Source of the DNA: Streptomyces lasiicapitis
Lineage (GTDB): Bacteria > Actinomycetota > Actinomycetes > Streptomycetales > Streptomycetaceae
Reading direction: 5' to 3'
NCBI RefSeq assembly: GCF_014646335.1
Contig: NZ_BMNG01000010.1
Coordinates: forward strand, 248,001 to 312,000
Length of the DNA stretch: 64,000 bases
Shown here one piece after another: positions 26,250 to 34,182 of this stretch (positions are counted from its first letter, which is position 1; each line of letters begins with the position of its first letter). Position numbers and translations under genes: made by a program. The notes beneath the pieces are model-generated. The model was given only the letters and a program-made list of their open reading frames with translations, did no database searches and was not told the DNA's origin.

Positions 26250-26804
26250 GTGAGCAGCCACGCGACGAACCCGATGACCCCGGCCGCCCCTGCGGCCCCG
26301 CACCCGACGGGCCGGTCCGCCCGCGTCATCCCCCTGCGCCCCGCGCCCCCGACGTCGGAGGTCGCGGCACCGACGGCCGCCCCCGCCGCACGCCCGTCGG
26401 CCCCGGACAAGGCCCCGGCCCCCCGGGAACCGCTCTGGCGCCACCTCGTCGGAGACGTCCTGCGCCGCCAACGCCGCGCCCAGGAGCGCACGCTGAAGGA
26501 CGTCGCGGACGCGGCGCGGATCTCGGTGCCGTATCTCTCGGAGGTGGAGCGCGGCCGCAAGGAGGCGTCCTCCGAGGTGCTCGCCGCCGCGGCGTCCGCC
26601 CTCGGCCTGAGCCTCGCCGACCTGCTCGCGCTGACCCACGGCGAGCTGGTCGCGGCCACGCGGCGCCCGCACGGACGCGACCGGCGCTCCGCGGCACCCA
26701 CGGCGCTCGTCCAGGCGCGTGCGGTGTCGGTGATCTCGGCCTCGCCCGCGCAGGGCGCCGCACGCCCCGGCCAGTTCCAGGCGCGGCTCCGGCTCGCCGC
26801 GTAG
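26250..26804 (+). CDS. popR: PopR/ClgR-type activator of clp genes
   Basis: Protein of 184 residues. A disordered Ala/Pro-rich N-terminus (about 60 residues) precedes an XRE helix-turn-helix (ERTLKDVADAARISVPYLSEVERGRKEAS) with the sequence typical of ClgR and PopR. Known biology: PopR activates the clpP3-clpP4 operon in Streptomyces and is itself degraded by ClpP1P2 through two C-terminal alanines; this protein ends LRLAA, which preserves that degron. The clpP3 and clpP4 genes lie 2 kb away, convergent. The start is GTG 26250. Three tandem boxes directly upstream suggest autoregulation. Confidence 0.85.
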   Translation: MSSHATNPMTPAAPAAPHPTGRSARVIPLRPAPPTSEVAAPTAAPAARPSAPDKAPAPREPLWRHLVGDVLRRQRRAQERTLKDVADAARISVPYLSEVERGRKEASSEVLAAAASALGLSLADLLALTHGELVAATRRPHGRDRRSAAPTALVQARAVSVISASPAQGAARPGQFQARLRLAA

Positions 26805-26823
26805 GTGCCCGCGCACAGGACGA

Positions 26824-26847
26824 CCGGGCCGCCCCCGCACGGCCCGG
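26824..26847 (+). terminator. Hairpin after popR
   Basis: Perfect 7-bp arms CCGGGCC / GGCCCGG with a 10-base loop 20 bases after the popR stop; a second GC-rich hairpin follows at about 26847-26870. Probable terminator or partial attenuator before the NUDIX gene. Confidence 0.5.
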
Positions 26848-26894
26848 TCCCCCGCACGTGCGGCGGGGACCTCCCCGCGTCCGGCGTGGACCTC

Positions 26895-27641
26895 ATGGAC
26901 GTACGCCGCATCCGCCTCGTAGAGACCCCCGCGCCGCAGCCGCCGCCCGGCGAACGGCTGGCGATGGACCGCGCCTGGGACGAGGTGGTGCGGGCCAACC
27001 CGAGTCTCTTCGACGGGCCGGTGGCGGCGTGTGCGGGGCTGTCCTGGGAGGGGCCGGGGAGCCTGGTGCTGACTTGGGCCAGGACGACGTACCGGCGCTT
27101 CGCCCTGCGCCACGTGCCGGGCGCCACCTCCTGCCTGCCCTCCCTCTTCGTCGATGTCGCGCAGCCGACCGAGGACGGGCAAGTGGTCGTGGGACGCATG
27201 GCGTCGTACACGTCCACGCCCGGCCGCTGGCAACTGCCGGGCGGATCCGTCGAACCGCCCACCGACGACCGCCCCCTCGACCTGGCCGCGCTGCGCCGGC
27301 ACGCGGCGCGCGAGCTGGTCGAGGAGACGGGTGTCGAGACCGCGCCGGACGACCTGACGCTGTGGCTCGTCACGCGCGGCGCGTTCGGCAGCGTCGGTGT
27401 CCTGTTCCGCGCTCCGTGCCGTCCGGCGCCGGAGTTGAACGCGCGGTTCGCGGCCCTGGTGTCCGCCGAGGCGGCCCGGGGCCGCGAACCGGAGCTGGAC
27501 CGGATCGCCCTCGTCGGCTCCCCGGCGGACCTCGCGCGCCTTCCCGGGCCGCACGTGGACTACCTGGAACCGGTCCTCACCCGCTACGCGGCGACCGCGC
27601 CGCTCAGCCCACGATCCCCACGGCCGCGCGGCGGCGGCTGA
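26895..27641 (+). CDS. NUDIX hydrolase
   Basis: Protein of about 248 residues. The NUDIX box is recognisable in the C-terminal half: LPGGSVEPPTDDRP, an insertion, then AARELVEETGVE (REUxEExGU). The Gly-to-Arg distance is longer than the canonical 23-residue box, owing to a loop rich in Asp and Pro. NUDIX enzymes hydrolyse nucleoside diphosphates linked to another group; substrate unknown. The frame is open from 26805, immediately after the popR stop, but the ATG at 26895 is the first plausible start. Its last 38 bases overlap the convergent clpP4-like gene. Confidence 0.8.
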   Translation: MDVRRIRLVETPAPQPPPGERLAMDRAWDEVVRANPSLFDGPVAACAGLSWEGPGSLVLTWARTTYRRFALRHVPGATSCLPSLFVDVAQPTEDGQVVVGRMASYTSTPGRWQLPGGSVEPPTDDRPLDLAALRRHAARELVEETGVETAPDDLTLWLVTRGAFGSVGVLFRAPCRPAPELNARFAALVSAEAARGREPELDRIALVGSPADLARLPGPHVDYLEPVLTRYAATAPLSPRSPRPRGGG

Positions 27642-28281
27642 CGACCTCGTCGGCGAGTCCGTACGCCACCGCCTCCTGCGCGGTGAAGACCTTGTCGCGG
27701 TCGGTGTCGGCGCGCAGCGTCGCCACGTCGTGGTGGGTGTGCCGGGCGAGGACCTCCTCCACCTGGGAGCGGATGCGGACCATTTCCTTGGCGTGCAGGC
27801 TCAGGTCCGACACGGTGCCCTGCTGGCCGCCGCTCGCGGGCTGTCCGAGCAGCACCCGCGCGTGTTCGAGGACGAACCGCCGTCCCGGGTCGCCGCCCGC
27901 GAGCAGCACGGCCGCCGTCGAGGCGGCCTGGCCGACGCAGAACGTCGAGATCGGCGCGCCGACGAACGTCATGGTGTCGTAGATCGCCATGAGTGAAGTG
28001 ACGGATCCGCCGGGCGAGTTGATGTACAGCGCGATCTCGTTCTCCGGGGCGGACGACTCCAGGTGGAGGAGTTGGGCGATGACGACGTTGGCGACGCCGT
28101 CGTCGATCTCGGTGCCGAGGAAGATGATGCGCTCGGACAGCAGCCGGCTGTAGACGTCGTAGGCGCGCTCGCCCTGCGGGGTGCGTTCGACGACGGTCGG
28201 GATCGTGTACTGGGCCATGGTCATCGTGTTCGGTCCCATGGTCGTCGCGTTGGATCCCATGGTCGTGGCGTGGTGTCCCAT
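27604..28281 (-). CDS. clpP4: ClpP-family protease subunit lacking the catalytic His (ClpP4-like)
   Basis: Protein of 204-225 residues depending on start, with a complete ClpP fold (ERAYDVYSRLLSERIIFLG, YINSPGGSVTS). Numbered from ATG 28281, the nucleophile is Ser121 in GQAASTAAVLL and the Asp is Asp196 in DTDRDKVF, but the catalytic His of the usual MHQP motif is Gly146 (RVLLGQPASGG, codon GGA). The subunit should therefore not hydrolyse peptides by itself and probably acts as partner of the intact ClpP encoded two bases upstream. The N-terminus is made of three 7-residue repeats beginning with Met; a normal ClpP start would be MAQYTIP at 28218. Symbol given from operon context with popR. 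Confidence 0.88.
   Translation of the reverse strand: MGHHATTMGSNATTMGPNTMTMAQYTIPTVVERTPQGERAYDVYSRLLSERIIFLGTEIDDGVANVVIAQLLHLESSAPENEIALYINSPGGSVTSLMAIYDTMTFVGAPISTFCVGQAASTAAVLLAGGDPGRRFVLEHARVLLGQPASGGQQGTVSDLSLHAKEMVRIRSQVEEVLARHTHHDVATLRADTDRDKVFTAQEAVAYGLADEVVSRRRAAVGIVG
28219..28281 (-). repeat. Three 21-bp tandem repeats with start codons at the 5' end of clpP4
   Basis: Read on the minus strand the unit begins ATGGGA and ends ACGACC (third copy ATGACC) and occurs three times, encoding MGHHATT, MGSNATT, MGPNTMT before MAQYT. The end of the upstream gene also contains ATGGGACTG. The true translation start cannot be decided from sequence. Confidence 0.85.
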
Positions 28282-28283
28282 CT

Positions 28284-28931
28284 CTACAGTCCCATCCGTC
28301 GCTTGGAGGCCGCCGGGCGGACGTCGGCGAGCGAGGTGACCACGTGGTCGACCATGCCGTACTCCATGGCCTGTTCAGCTGTGAACCAGCGGTCGCGGTC
28401 GCCGTCGCGCGCGATGGTCTCCGGGGTCTGCCCGGTGTGCTCGGCGGTGATGGCCTCGATGGACCGCTTGGTGAACTCCAGGTTCTCCGCCTGGATCGCG
28501 ATGTCGGCGGTGGTGCCGCCGACGCCTGCCGAGGGCTGGTGCATCATGATGCGCGCGTTCGGCAGCGCGTGCCGCTTGCCCGGGGTGCCGACGGTGAGCA
28601 GGAACTGGCCCATGCTGGCGGCGAATCCCATGGCGAGGGTGGACACGTCGTTGGGGATCAGGCGCATCGTGTCGTAGATGGCGAGCCCGGCGTGCACGCC
28701 GCCGCCGGGGCTGTTGATGTACAGGCTGATGTCGGTGCGCGGGTCCTCGGCGGACAGCAGCAGGAGCTGGGCGCAGACCCGGTTCGCGGAGACCTCGTCG
28801 ACCTGGGTGCCCAGGAACACGATGCGCTGGCCGAGCAGTTGGGCGGCGAGCTGGTCGTCGAAGCGGTTGGCGGGGGTGTCCCCGTCCTCGGCGCGCGGGT
28901 GCGCCGGCCAGTCGGTGTGCGGCGGTGTCAT
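28284..28931 (-). CDS. clpP3: ATP-dependent Clp protease proteolytic subunit (ClpP3-like)
   Basis: Protein of 215 residues with an intact catalytic triad: Ser106 in GFAASMGQFL, His131 in ARIMMHQPSAG and Asp180 in DGDRDRWF. It starts at ATG 28931 with AGGAGG seven bases upstream, and its stop is two bases before the first ATG of the second clpP, so both subunits come from one mRNA. In Streptomyces the clpP3-clpP4 operon is a backup system, normally silent and switched on by PopR when ClpP1P2 fails; the popR gene here lies 1.5 kb beyond the operon. A PopR-like sequence is upstream at 29003-29020. Confidence 0.92.
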   Translation of the reverse strand: MTPPHTDWPAHPRAEDGDTPANRFDDQLAAQLLGQRIVFLGTQVDEVSANRVCAQLLLLSAEDPRTDISLYINSPGGGVHAGLAIYDTMRLIPNDVSTLAMGFAASMGQFLLTVGTPGKRHALPNARIMMHQPSAGVGGTTADIAIQAENLEFTKRSIEAITAEHTGQTPETIARDGDRDRWFTAEQAMEYGMVDHVVTSLADVRPAASKRRMGL

Positions 28932-29002
28932 CTCGGGGCCTCCTCGTCGTGGTGCGGTCGGTGGGACCACTGTGGATCGGGACGAGGGGGATCGGCCGCT
29001 TT

Positions 29003-29020
29003 CTTGGCCGTCGGCAGATT
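29003..29020 (-). promoter_or_regulatory. PopR-box-like sequence upstream of clpP3
   Basis: On the minus strand: ATCTGCC GAC GGCCAAG, close to TTCTGCC-3N-GGCAGAA in the left arm and central GGC. It is 72-90 bases upstream of the clpP3 start. A second TCTGCC (29028-29033) overlaps the terminator hairpin of the preceding gene and may be coincidental. Confidence 0.5.
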
Positions 29021-29022
29021 CG

Positions 29023-29061
29023 CCCAGGGCAGAGCCCTTTCGGCAGGGGCCCTGCCCTGGG
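29023..29061 (-). terminator. Terminator hairpin of the arginine-deiminase gene
   Basis: CCCAGGGCAGAGCC / GGCCCTGCCCTGGG form 14-bp arms with one mismatch and an 11-base loop, just after the stop codon at 29069. Confidence 0.7.
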
Positions 29062-29068
29062 CGGGGAC

Positions 29069-31003
29069 TTACGCCTTGGGCCACCACGGGGCAGTGGCGT
29101 CACGCAGTGTGTTGGTGCCGCAGTGCACCTCGCCCAGGCCGAGGTGGTACGTGTACCAGTCGTCGATGTAGGTCGTCTTGAAGCCCGCCTTCGCGTACAC
29201 GGAGGTCACGGCATCGGTGAAGATGTCGCGGCCGCCGATGACCGGACCCCACTGCTGGGGCGCCAGGTAGCTCGTCGGGGTGAGCAGGACGCCGTTGACG
29301 GCGCCCGGTACGTAGGCGCTGTGCGTGCGGGTGGGAGCCCGGCGGGCGCTGCCGCCGTCACCGCCCTTCTGCTCGTCGGCGCCGCGCAGTTGGTTGAACT
29401 TCTGCAGCCGGTCGGGGCCCATGCGGCGCAGCTTGCGGCTGTCGCTGAGGGAACTGCTCTCGTCCCCGTCGCGCGTGAACAGGCCGGGCACCTTGACGAT
29501 CTCGTCGTCGGTGATGCCGGTCTCGCGCTTGAGGATGTCGAGGTTCGCCTTGATGCGCTGGGCCGCCAGCTTGTTGTCGGCGTGGAACTTCGACGAGGCG
29601 AGGACCTTGTCGATGGTCTCCTTGGGCGCCGGGACGTCGGGGGAACGCGGTACGGAGAACATCTTCTTGGCGCCGTGGCCGTCCCGCTTGGCCTTGGCGA
29701 GGAGCTCCACGCCCATGGCCGGGTCGGCGACGCCTATGCGCCAGCCGCGCGGGGTGTCCGCGGGCAGGAACTGGACGAACTCGTCCACGTGGCCGACCGT
29801 CAGCCAGGACGTGTCGAGGAGCAGCGGCGACTGCACGCCCTGGGACTTCAGGAACGTACGCATCGCCTTGGCGGGCTTGGAGCCGGAGTCGGCGCGGTAG
29901 CCCTGGATGATGCGTCCGGCAGGGTAGCTCTTGCCGTTCAGGGTGTACGGCGGAATGGTCTCCAGGTTGCCCATGGAGTTGAGCGTCCACTCCTCGCTGT
30001 CGCGCACCCCGCTGACCTGCACCACGCCGACGTCCGGTCCGCGCAGCTTCTCGAACAGCTCACGTCCGGCGTCCCGGTCCGGCTGCGCGGAGCGGATGAG
30101 GACGCGCATCGTGCGCTGCTTGCCACCCGGACCCGGCATGCTCGCGTAGGCCGGTTCGACGAAGTCCTGCGCCCACGGGTCAGCGTACTTGGTGAACTTG
30201 GTCATGGGCTTGCTGATCCCGGCGTCCTTGACCTTCTTGGCGAGGTCCTTGACGAACTTCTGCTGGGCGCGGCTGTAGGGGCCCTCGCCCTGCACCTCGG
30301 TGACGAGGACTTCCTCGGTGCGCTGCAGGTGGTGGTGGGTGAGCACGGGCGCGGTGCGCAGCACGACGTCGTCGGCGCGGGACGTGCCGCCGCCGGTGAC
30401 GGTGAAGCGGACCTTCACCTCGCCGTTCCACTTCGCCGAGTCGCGTACGACGTCGGTCGCCTCGACGCCCAGCTCGACGCCGTTGCGCAGCTCCTTGGTG
30501 GTGAGCTTGTCGGTGGGCCGCAGCAGGGACCAGCGGCCCTCGCGCTTGATGAAGAGGCGGGACTTCTTGGCGCCGGTGCCGACCGTCCTGACGGTGCCGT
30601 GGCTGCCCGCCGGGGTCTTGGGCAGCGGCACGGTCTTCAGGCGGGCCAGGTCGGCGGCGTCGCGCGCGCCGTTGACCTTGGTGTCCGAGCCGTCGTTGCA
30701 GCGGGCCAGCTTGGCGTCCGTGAGCGGCCTGCCCTGCGCGTCCTTGACCGGGCAGCGCTTGGCGTCGTCGTCGACGTTGGGCAGCACGATCGCGCCGCGC
30801 CGCTGGGTCCAGGTGTTCTCGCCGGCCGTGTCGGTGGCGCCCTCGACGTCGACGGAGCCGTCCCGGTTCACGTCGGCGCGCAGGTCGGGCGTCTGGGGCG
30901 TGGCCGAGGTGCCGGTCTCGGCGACGGCGGTGGCGCCCGTGGCCGCGAGGACGCCGGCCATTCCGGTCGCAAGGGCGATGTTTCTCCATCTGTGCGTAGG
31001 CAC
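29069..31003 (-). CDS. Secreted protein-arginine deiminase
   Basis: Protein of 644 residues resembling animal PAD enzymes, which convert protein arginine to citrulline. All four catalytic positions are visible: Asp280 in PWAQDFVEPAY, His405 and Asp407 in VGHVDEFVQFLP, and Cys628 in GEVHCGTNTLRD. The order and spacing match vertebrate PADs, where calcium is required; the N-terminal LRADVNRDGSVDVEG looks like a calcium-binding EF-hand/dockerin loop. The GTG start at 31003 has AAGGAGG six bases upstream and is followed by a signal peptide (IALATGMAGVLAATGATAVA). Secreted PADs occur in several actinomycetes; natural targets are not known to me. Confidence 0.92.
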   Translation of the reverse strand: MPTHRWRNIALATGMAGVLAATGATAVAETGTSATPQTPDLRADVNRDGSVDVEGATDTAGENTWTQRRGAIVLPNVDDDAKRCPVKDAQGRPLTDAKLARCNDGSDTKVNGARDAADLARLKTVPLPKTPAGSHGTVRTVGTGAKKSRLFIKREGRWSLLRPTDKLTTKELRNGVELGVEATDVVRDSAKWNGEVKVRFTVTGGGTSRADDVVLRTAPVLTHHHLQRTEEVLVTEVQGEGPYSRAQQKFVKDLAKKVKDAGISKPMTKFTKYADPWAQDFVEPAYASMPGPGGKQRTMRVLIRSAQPDRDAGRELFEKLRGPDVGVVQVSGVRDSEEWTLNSMGNLETIPPYTLNGKSYPAGRIIQGYRADSGSKPAKAMRTFLKSQGVQSPLLLDTSWLTVGHVDEFVQFLPADTPRGWRIGVADPAMGVELLAKAKRDGHGAKKMFSVPRSPDVPAPKETIDKVLASSKFHADNKLAAQRIKANLDILKRETGITDDEIVKVPGLFTRDGDESSSLSDSRKLRRMGPDRLQKFNQLRGADEQKGGDGGSARRAPTRTHSAYVPGAVNGVLLTPTSYLAPQQWGPVIGGRDIFTDAVTSVYAKAGFKTTYIDDWYTYHLGLGEVHCGTNTLRDATAPWWPKA

Positions 31004-31254
31004 AGTTCCCCTCCTTGTTCCCGGCCCTCTGTGGTCAGGTGGCGAGGGCCGTTGGAAAGGAAGAGGCCCTTGGAGGCCCGGAGGTTGACCGACGGCCGAA
31101 AGAGGAGGAAAGAAGCGGAAGCCACGCGCGGGCCCGGCGGACGACGGTGGCCAGCGGTGGGCGGTAGGTAACAGAATTCGCCGGAATGCTTCTCCTGGTT
31201 CATGCGGGGCTGGTGGGCTGACCGCGCTCAACTCACCGATCACAGGAGGCGTGC

Positions 31255-31833
31255 GTGAATCTCGTCGTCAACGGCGACGCGGAGAGCGGGTCCGGCGGCA
31301 CCGCCGACCCCGTCGCGAAGGTCCGCGGCTGGAAGGTCGCCCAGGGAGCCCCGGCGCTCATCGCCTACAGTCTCGGCGGCGGTTACCCGACCGCGTCGGA
31401 CCCCGGCCCGGCCCGCCGCGGCAGCCGTTTCTTCTCGGGCGGCAACAGCCCGCGCACCGCGCTGGTGCAGGACATCGACCTGCCGAGGAGCGGCCCGACC
31501 GGGCGCCGCGCCGTCGACGCGGGCAAGGTGCGGTACACCCTGGCCGGCTGGCTCGGGGGCTACGCCGGGCAGGAGGACGGCGCGCGTCTCTCCGTGGAGT
31601 TCCGCGACGCCAAGGGCACCCCGGTCGCCCTCAGCGTCCTCGGCCCGGTGGGCGCCGCCGACCGCGAGAGCCGCACGGGGCTCGTGGAGCGCACGGCCGA
31701 GGCGGCCGTGCCGCCCACCGCCCGCTCGGCGCGGGTCCTGCTGGTGTTCACGCGCAGCGGCGGCGGAACCTCCAACGACGGCTACGCGGACGCCCTTTCC
31801 CTCACCCTCAAGCCCGCCGGAGGCCGTCGATGA
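31255..31833 (+). CDS. Lectin-like or carbohydrate-binding-module-like protein coupled to phosphatase
   Basis: Protein of 192 residues that looks like a single jelly-roll domain: it opens with VNGDAESG (a frequent start of F5/8-type and CBM-type modules), and continues with alternating beta segments such as VRYTLAGWLGGYAGQEDGARLSV and ends SNDGYADALSLTL. No signal peptide is visible. GTG 31255 has AGGAGG five bases upstream. Its TGA overlaps the ATG of the PhoD gene (ATGA), so the proteins are made together. It may bind the phosphatase or its substrate, and could leave the cell only together with a Tat-exported partner (inference). Confidence 0.8.
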   Translation: MNLVVNGDAESGSGGTADPVAKVRGWKVAQGAPALIAYSLGGGYPTASDPGPARRGSRFFSGGNSPRTALVQDIDLPRSGPTGRRAVDAGKVRYTLAGWLGGYAGQEDGARLSVEFRDAKGTPVALSVLGPVGAADRESRTGLVERTAEAAVPPTARSARVLLVFTRSGGGTSNDGYADALSLTLKPAGGRR

Positions 31834-33395
31834 CCGTCAACCGCCGTGACCTGCTCAAGTCCGCCGCGGCCGCGGGCGCGCTCAGCCTCGCCTGGCCGCT
31901 CGCCACGGGCCTCACCCCGGCGCAGGCCCGTGAGGCCGCCGAGAACCTGGGTGCCGAGTACGACCCCGCGCCCTTCACGCTCGGCGTGGCGTCCGGTGAT
32001 CCGCAGTCGCACTCCGTGGTCCTTTGGACCAGACTCGCGCCCGAACCCCTGGCCGCCGTACAGAGACTTCCCGAGGTCGTCGAGGTCGAGTGGGTCGTCG
32101 CCAAGGACGCCCGGCTGCGGCGCGTCGTCGCCCGCGGCAAGGCGCCCGCGTCGGCGACGCTCGGGCACAGCGTGCACGTCCCGGTGAGCGGCCTCGCTCC
32201 GGGCCGCCACTACTGGTACGCGTTCAAGGCCCTCGGGAAGACCAGCCGTGTGGGGCGTACGAAGACGGCGCCGCGCGGTCGTGTCTCCAAGGTCACCTTC
32301 GCGGCCGCCAACTGCCAGGCGTTCCACGACGGTTTCTACGCCGCCCACCGCGGCATCGCCCGCGAGAAGGTCGACTTCGTCGTCCACCTCGGCGACTACA
32401 TCTACGAGCACGGCCAGGTCGGCGGCGTACCGGAGAAGCACGTGCGCGACCACGACGGACCGGAGATCCTCACCCTCGCCGACTACCGAAAACGGCATGC
32501 TCTCTACAAGGGCGACAAATCGCTGCGCGAGGCGCACGCCGCCCACCCGTGGTTCCTGACCTGGGACGACCACGAGGTCGTCAACGACTACAGCGGCACC
32601 GGCGGCGGCGCCCCGTTCATGCGGCGCCGCGCGGCCGCGTACCAGGCGTGGTTCGAGCACATGCCGCACCGCGACTCCTTCGGCGGGTCCGCGCTGCCCG
32701 ACCCGGAGATCCACCGGGTGCGCCGCTGGGGCGACCTCCTCGAACTCTCCGTCCTCGACCTGCGCTCGTACCGCTCGGCGCAGAATCTTCCCGACGGCAC
32801 GATCCTGGGCGCCGAGCAGAAGGCGTGGCTGAAGAAGACCGTCGACCGCGCCCCGGACGCCTGGCACGTGTGGGCCAACTCGATCATGCTGAGCCAGCTC
32901 CGGGGGCGGCCCGGCGGCTCGTACATGTTCACCGACCAGTGGGACGGCTTCCTCGCCGAGCGCAAGGAAGTACTCGGGCACGTGCACAAGAGCGGTCTGG
33001 AGGACCTCGTCGTCATCACCGGCGACTGGCACTCGGCGTTCGTCGACGACATCCGCACCGACTTCGACGAGCCGGAATCCCCGCTGGTGGGCACGGAGTT
33101 CACCGCGCACTCGGTGACCTCGGGCGCGTACTCCGCGGACTGGAACGCGGCCAACGGCCCGGTCATGGGCAAGGCCAATCCGCACCTGAAGTACTTCGAG
33201 GGCAACCGGTACGGCTACGACGTGTACGAGGTCACTCCGGAGCGGTTCAGCGCGCACATGCGCGTCGTCGGTGACCGCCGCGACCCGCGCTCGCCCGTCA
33301 GCACGCTGACGACGTTCCATGTGGACCGGGGCAAGGCCGGTTCGTACGAGGACGAGGGCACGAAGAACTCGCCCGCGCAGTACCGCAGGGACTAG
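31830..33395 (+). CDS. phoD: Tat-exported alkaline phosphatase PhoD
   Basis: Protein of 521 residues with a twin-arginine signal (NRRDLLKSAAAAGALSLAWPL) and the PhoD-type metallophosphatase: N-terminal beta-domain (FTLGVASGDPQSHSVVLWTRL), then metal ligands in AANCQAFHDG, VHLGDYIYEHG, TWDDHEVVNDY and the late ITGDWHSAFVDDI. PhoD uses calcium and iron to release phosphate from mono- and diesters outside the cell. It is translationally coupled to the lectin-like gene. PhoD genes in Streptomyces are often induced by phosphate starvation; I did not see a clear PHO box in the 250 bases before the pair. Confidence 0.93.
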   Translation: MTVNRRDLLKSAAAAGALSLAWPLATGLTPAQAREAAENLGAEYDPAPFTLGVASGDPQSHSVVLWTRLAPEPLAAVQRLPEVVEVEWVVAKDARLRRVVARGKAPASATLGHSVHVPVSGLAPGRHYWYAFKALGKTSRVGRTKTAPRGRVSKVTFAAANCQAFHDGFYAAHRGIAREKVDFVVHLGDYIYEHGQVGGVPEKHVRDHDGPEILTLADYRKRHALYKGDKSLREAHAAHPWFLTWDDHEVVNDYSGTGGGAPFMRRRAAAYQAWFEHMPHRDSFGGSALPDPEIHRVRRWGDLLELSVLDLRSYRSAQNLPDGTILGAEQKAWLKKTVDRAPDAWHVWANSIMLSQLRGRPGGSYMFTDQWDGFLAERKEVLGHVHKSGLEDLVVITGDWHSAFVDDIRTDFDEPESPLVGTEFTAHSVTSGAYSADWNAANGPVMGKANPHLKYFEGNRYGYDVYEVTPERFSAHMRVVGDRRDPRSPVSTLTTFHVDRGKAGSYEDEGTKNSPAQYRRD

Positions 33396-33406
33396 CGCGG
33401 CGGGCG

Positions 33407-33446
33407 GGTGAGCGCGGCCCGGCCCGTGTGCCGGGGCGCGCTCACC
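33407..33446. terminator. Bidirectional terminator after phoD
   Basis: GGTGAGCGCGGCCCGGC / GCCGGGGCGCGCTCACC: 17-bp arms with one mismatch and a 6-base loop between convergent genes. The right arm includes the stop codon of the gene on the minus strand. Confidence 0.8.
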
Positions 33447-34107
33447 GGCCGTACCAGCCCTCGGACGGCGCGCCTTCCGAGGGGTCGAAGGACTGGTGCA
33501 GGCCGACGAGCGCGCTCACCAGGCGGGGGTCCCAGCCCTCTTCGAGGACCTGGTAGTCGTCGGCGATGCCGCGGAAGACGAGCTGCCTACGGTGTGACGC
33601 GTCGCGCCAGGTCACCCGGCGGGGCGGGCCGAAACCGCCGTCGCCCTCACCGAAGACGGCCATGATCAGGCTCACCCAGCTCACCACCATTCCGCAGGGC
33701 CACCACACCGCCCACCAGAACAGGCGGCCCTTGCGGCCCCGGACGACGGGGCCCACGGTGGGCTCCACGGTCCACTCGGTCCGGCGGAAGGGGCGGCGGC
33801 GGTAGGTGATCCTGCCGAGCGGGGCGTCGTAGCCGTCGTCGACCAGGTACACGGTGTGTCCCCGGCCGAGCTGTCGCTCGGTGCGGACGCGGGCCATCGG
33901 GGGCGTGCCGTCCACGGTGACGTCGAAGTCGCGTGCGGAGGCGTGCCGCCCGCCCGCCGGGGTTCCAGGGGCGTGGGCGTACTCGTGGTCCCGGCGCAGC
34001 CAGGCCAGTTCGCCGCCGTCGCGCGACCTCTGGGGCGGCCGCCAGTTCACGATCTGCGGTGCGTTCCTGGTGTAGTCCACTCGGTACGACATGAGCTGCT
34101 GCGCCAA
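33442..34107 (-). CDS. Membrane-anchored hypothetical protein
   Basis: Protein of about 221 residues with one or two hydrophobic segments in the middle (LFWWAVWWPCGMVVSWVSLIMAVF). The soluble part before it (VNWRPPQRSRDGGELAWLRRDHEYAHA, RTERQLGRGHTVYLVDDGYDAP) and after it (WRDASHRRQLVFRGIADDYQVLEEGWDPRLV) have conserved-looking aromatic and charged positions, but I do not recognise a family. TTG 34107 has GAGAGG six bases upstream; ATG 34092 is an alternative without a good site. It is followed at a distance by the phoD terminator and lies downstream of the two-component pair on the same strand. Confidence 0.7.
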   Translation of the reverse strand: MAQQLMSYRVDYTRNAPQIVNWRPPQRSRDGGELAWLRRDHEYAHAPGTPAGGRHASARDFDVTVDGTPPMARVRTERQLGRGHTVYLVDDGYDAPLGRITYRRRPFRRTEWTVEPTVGPVVRGRKGRLFWWAVWWPCGMVVSWVSLIMAVFGEGDGGFGPPRRVTWRDASHRRQLVFRGIADDYQVLEEGWDPRLVSALVGLHQSFDPSEGAPSEGWYGR

Positions 34108-34182
34108 GCTGTCCCTCTCCCCGTTTTCCCCGTTGTCCCCGTGGCTCCGGCGGTGCGGCGGTCCCACATGCTCTCATCCGGA

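Noticed and set aside
29028..29047. Second and third PopR boxes upstream of clpP3
   Set aside because: These GGCAG words are part of the 14-bp terminator hairpin of the preceding gene and are explained by it.
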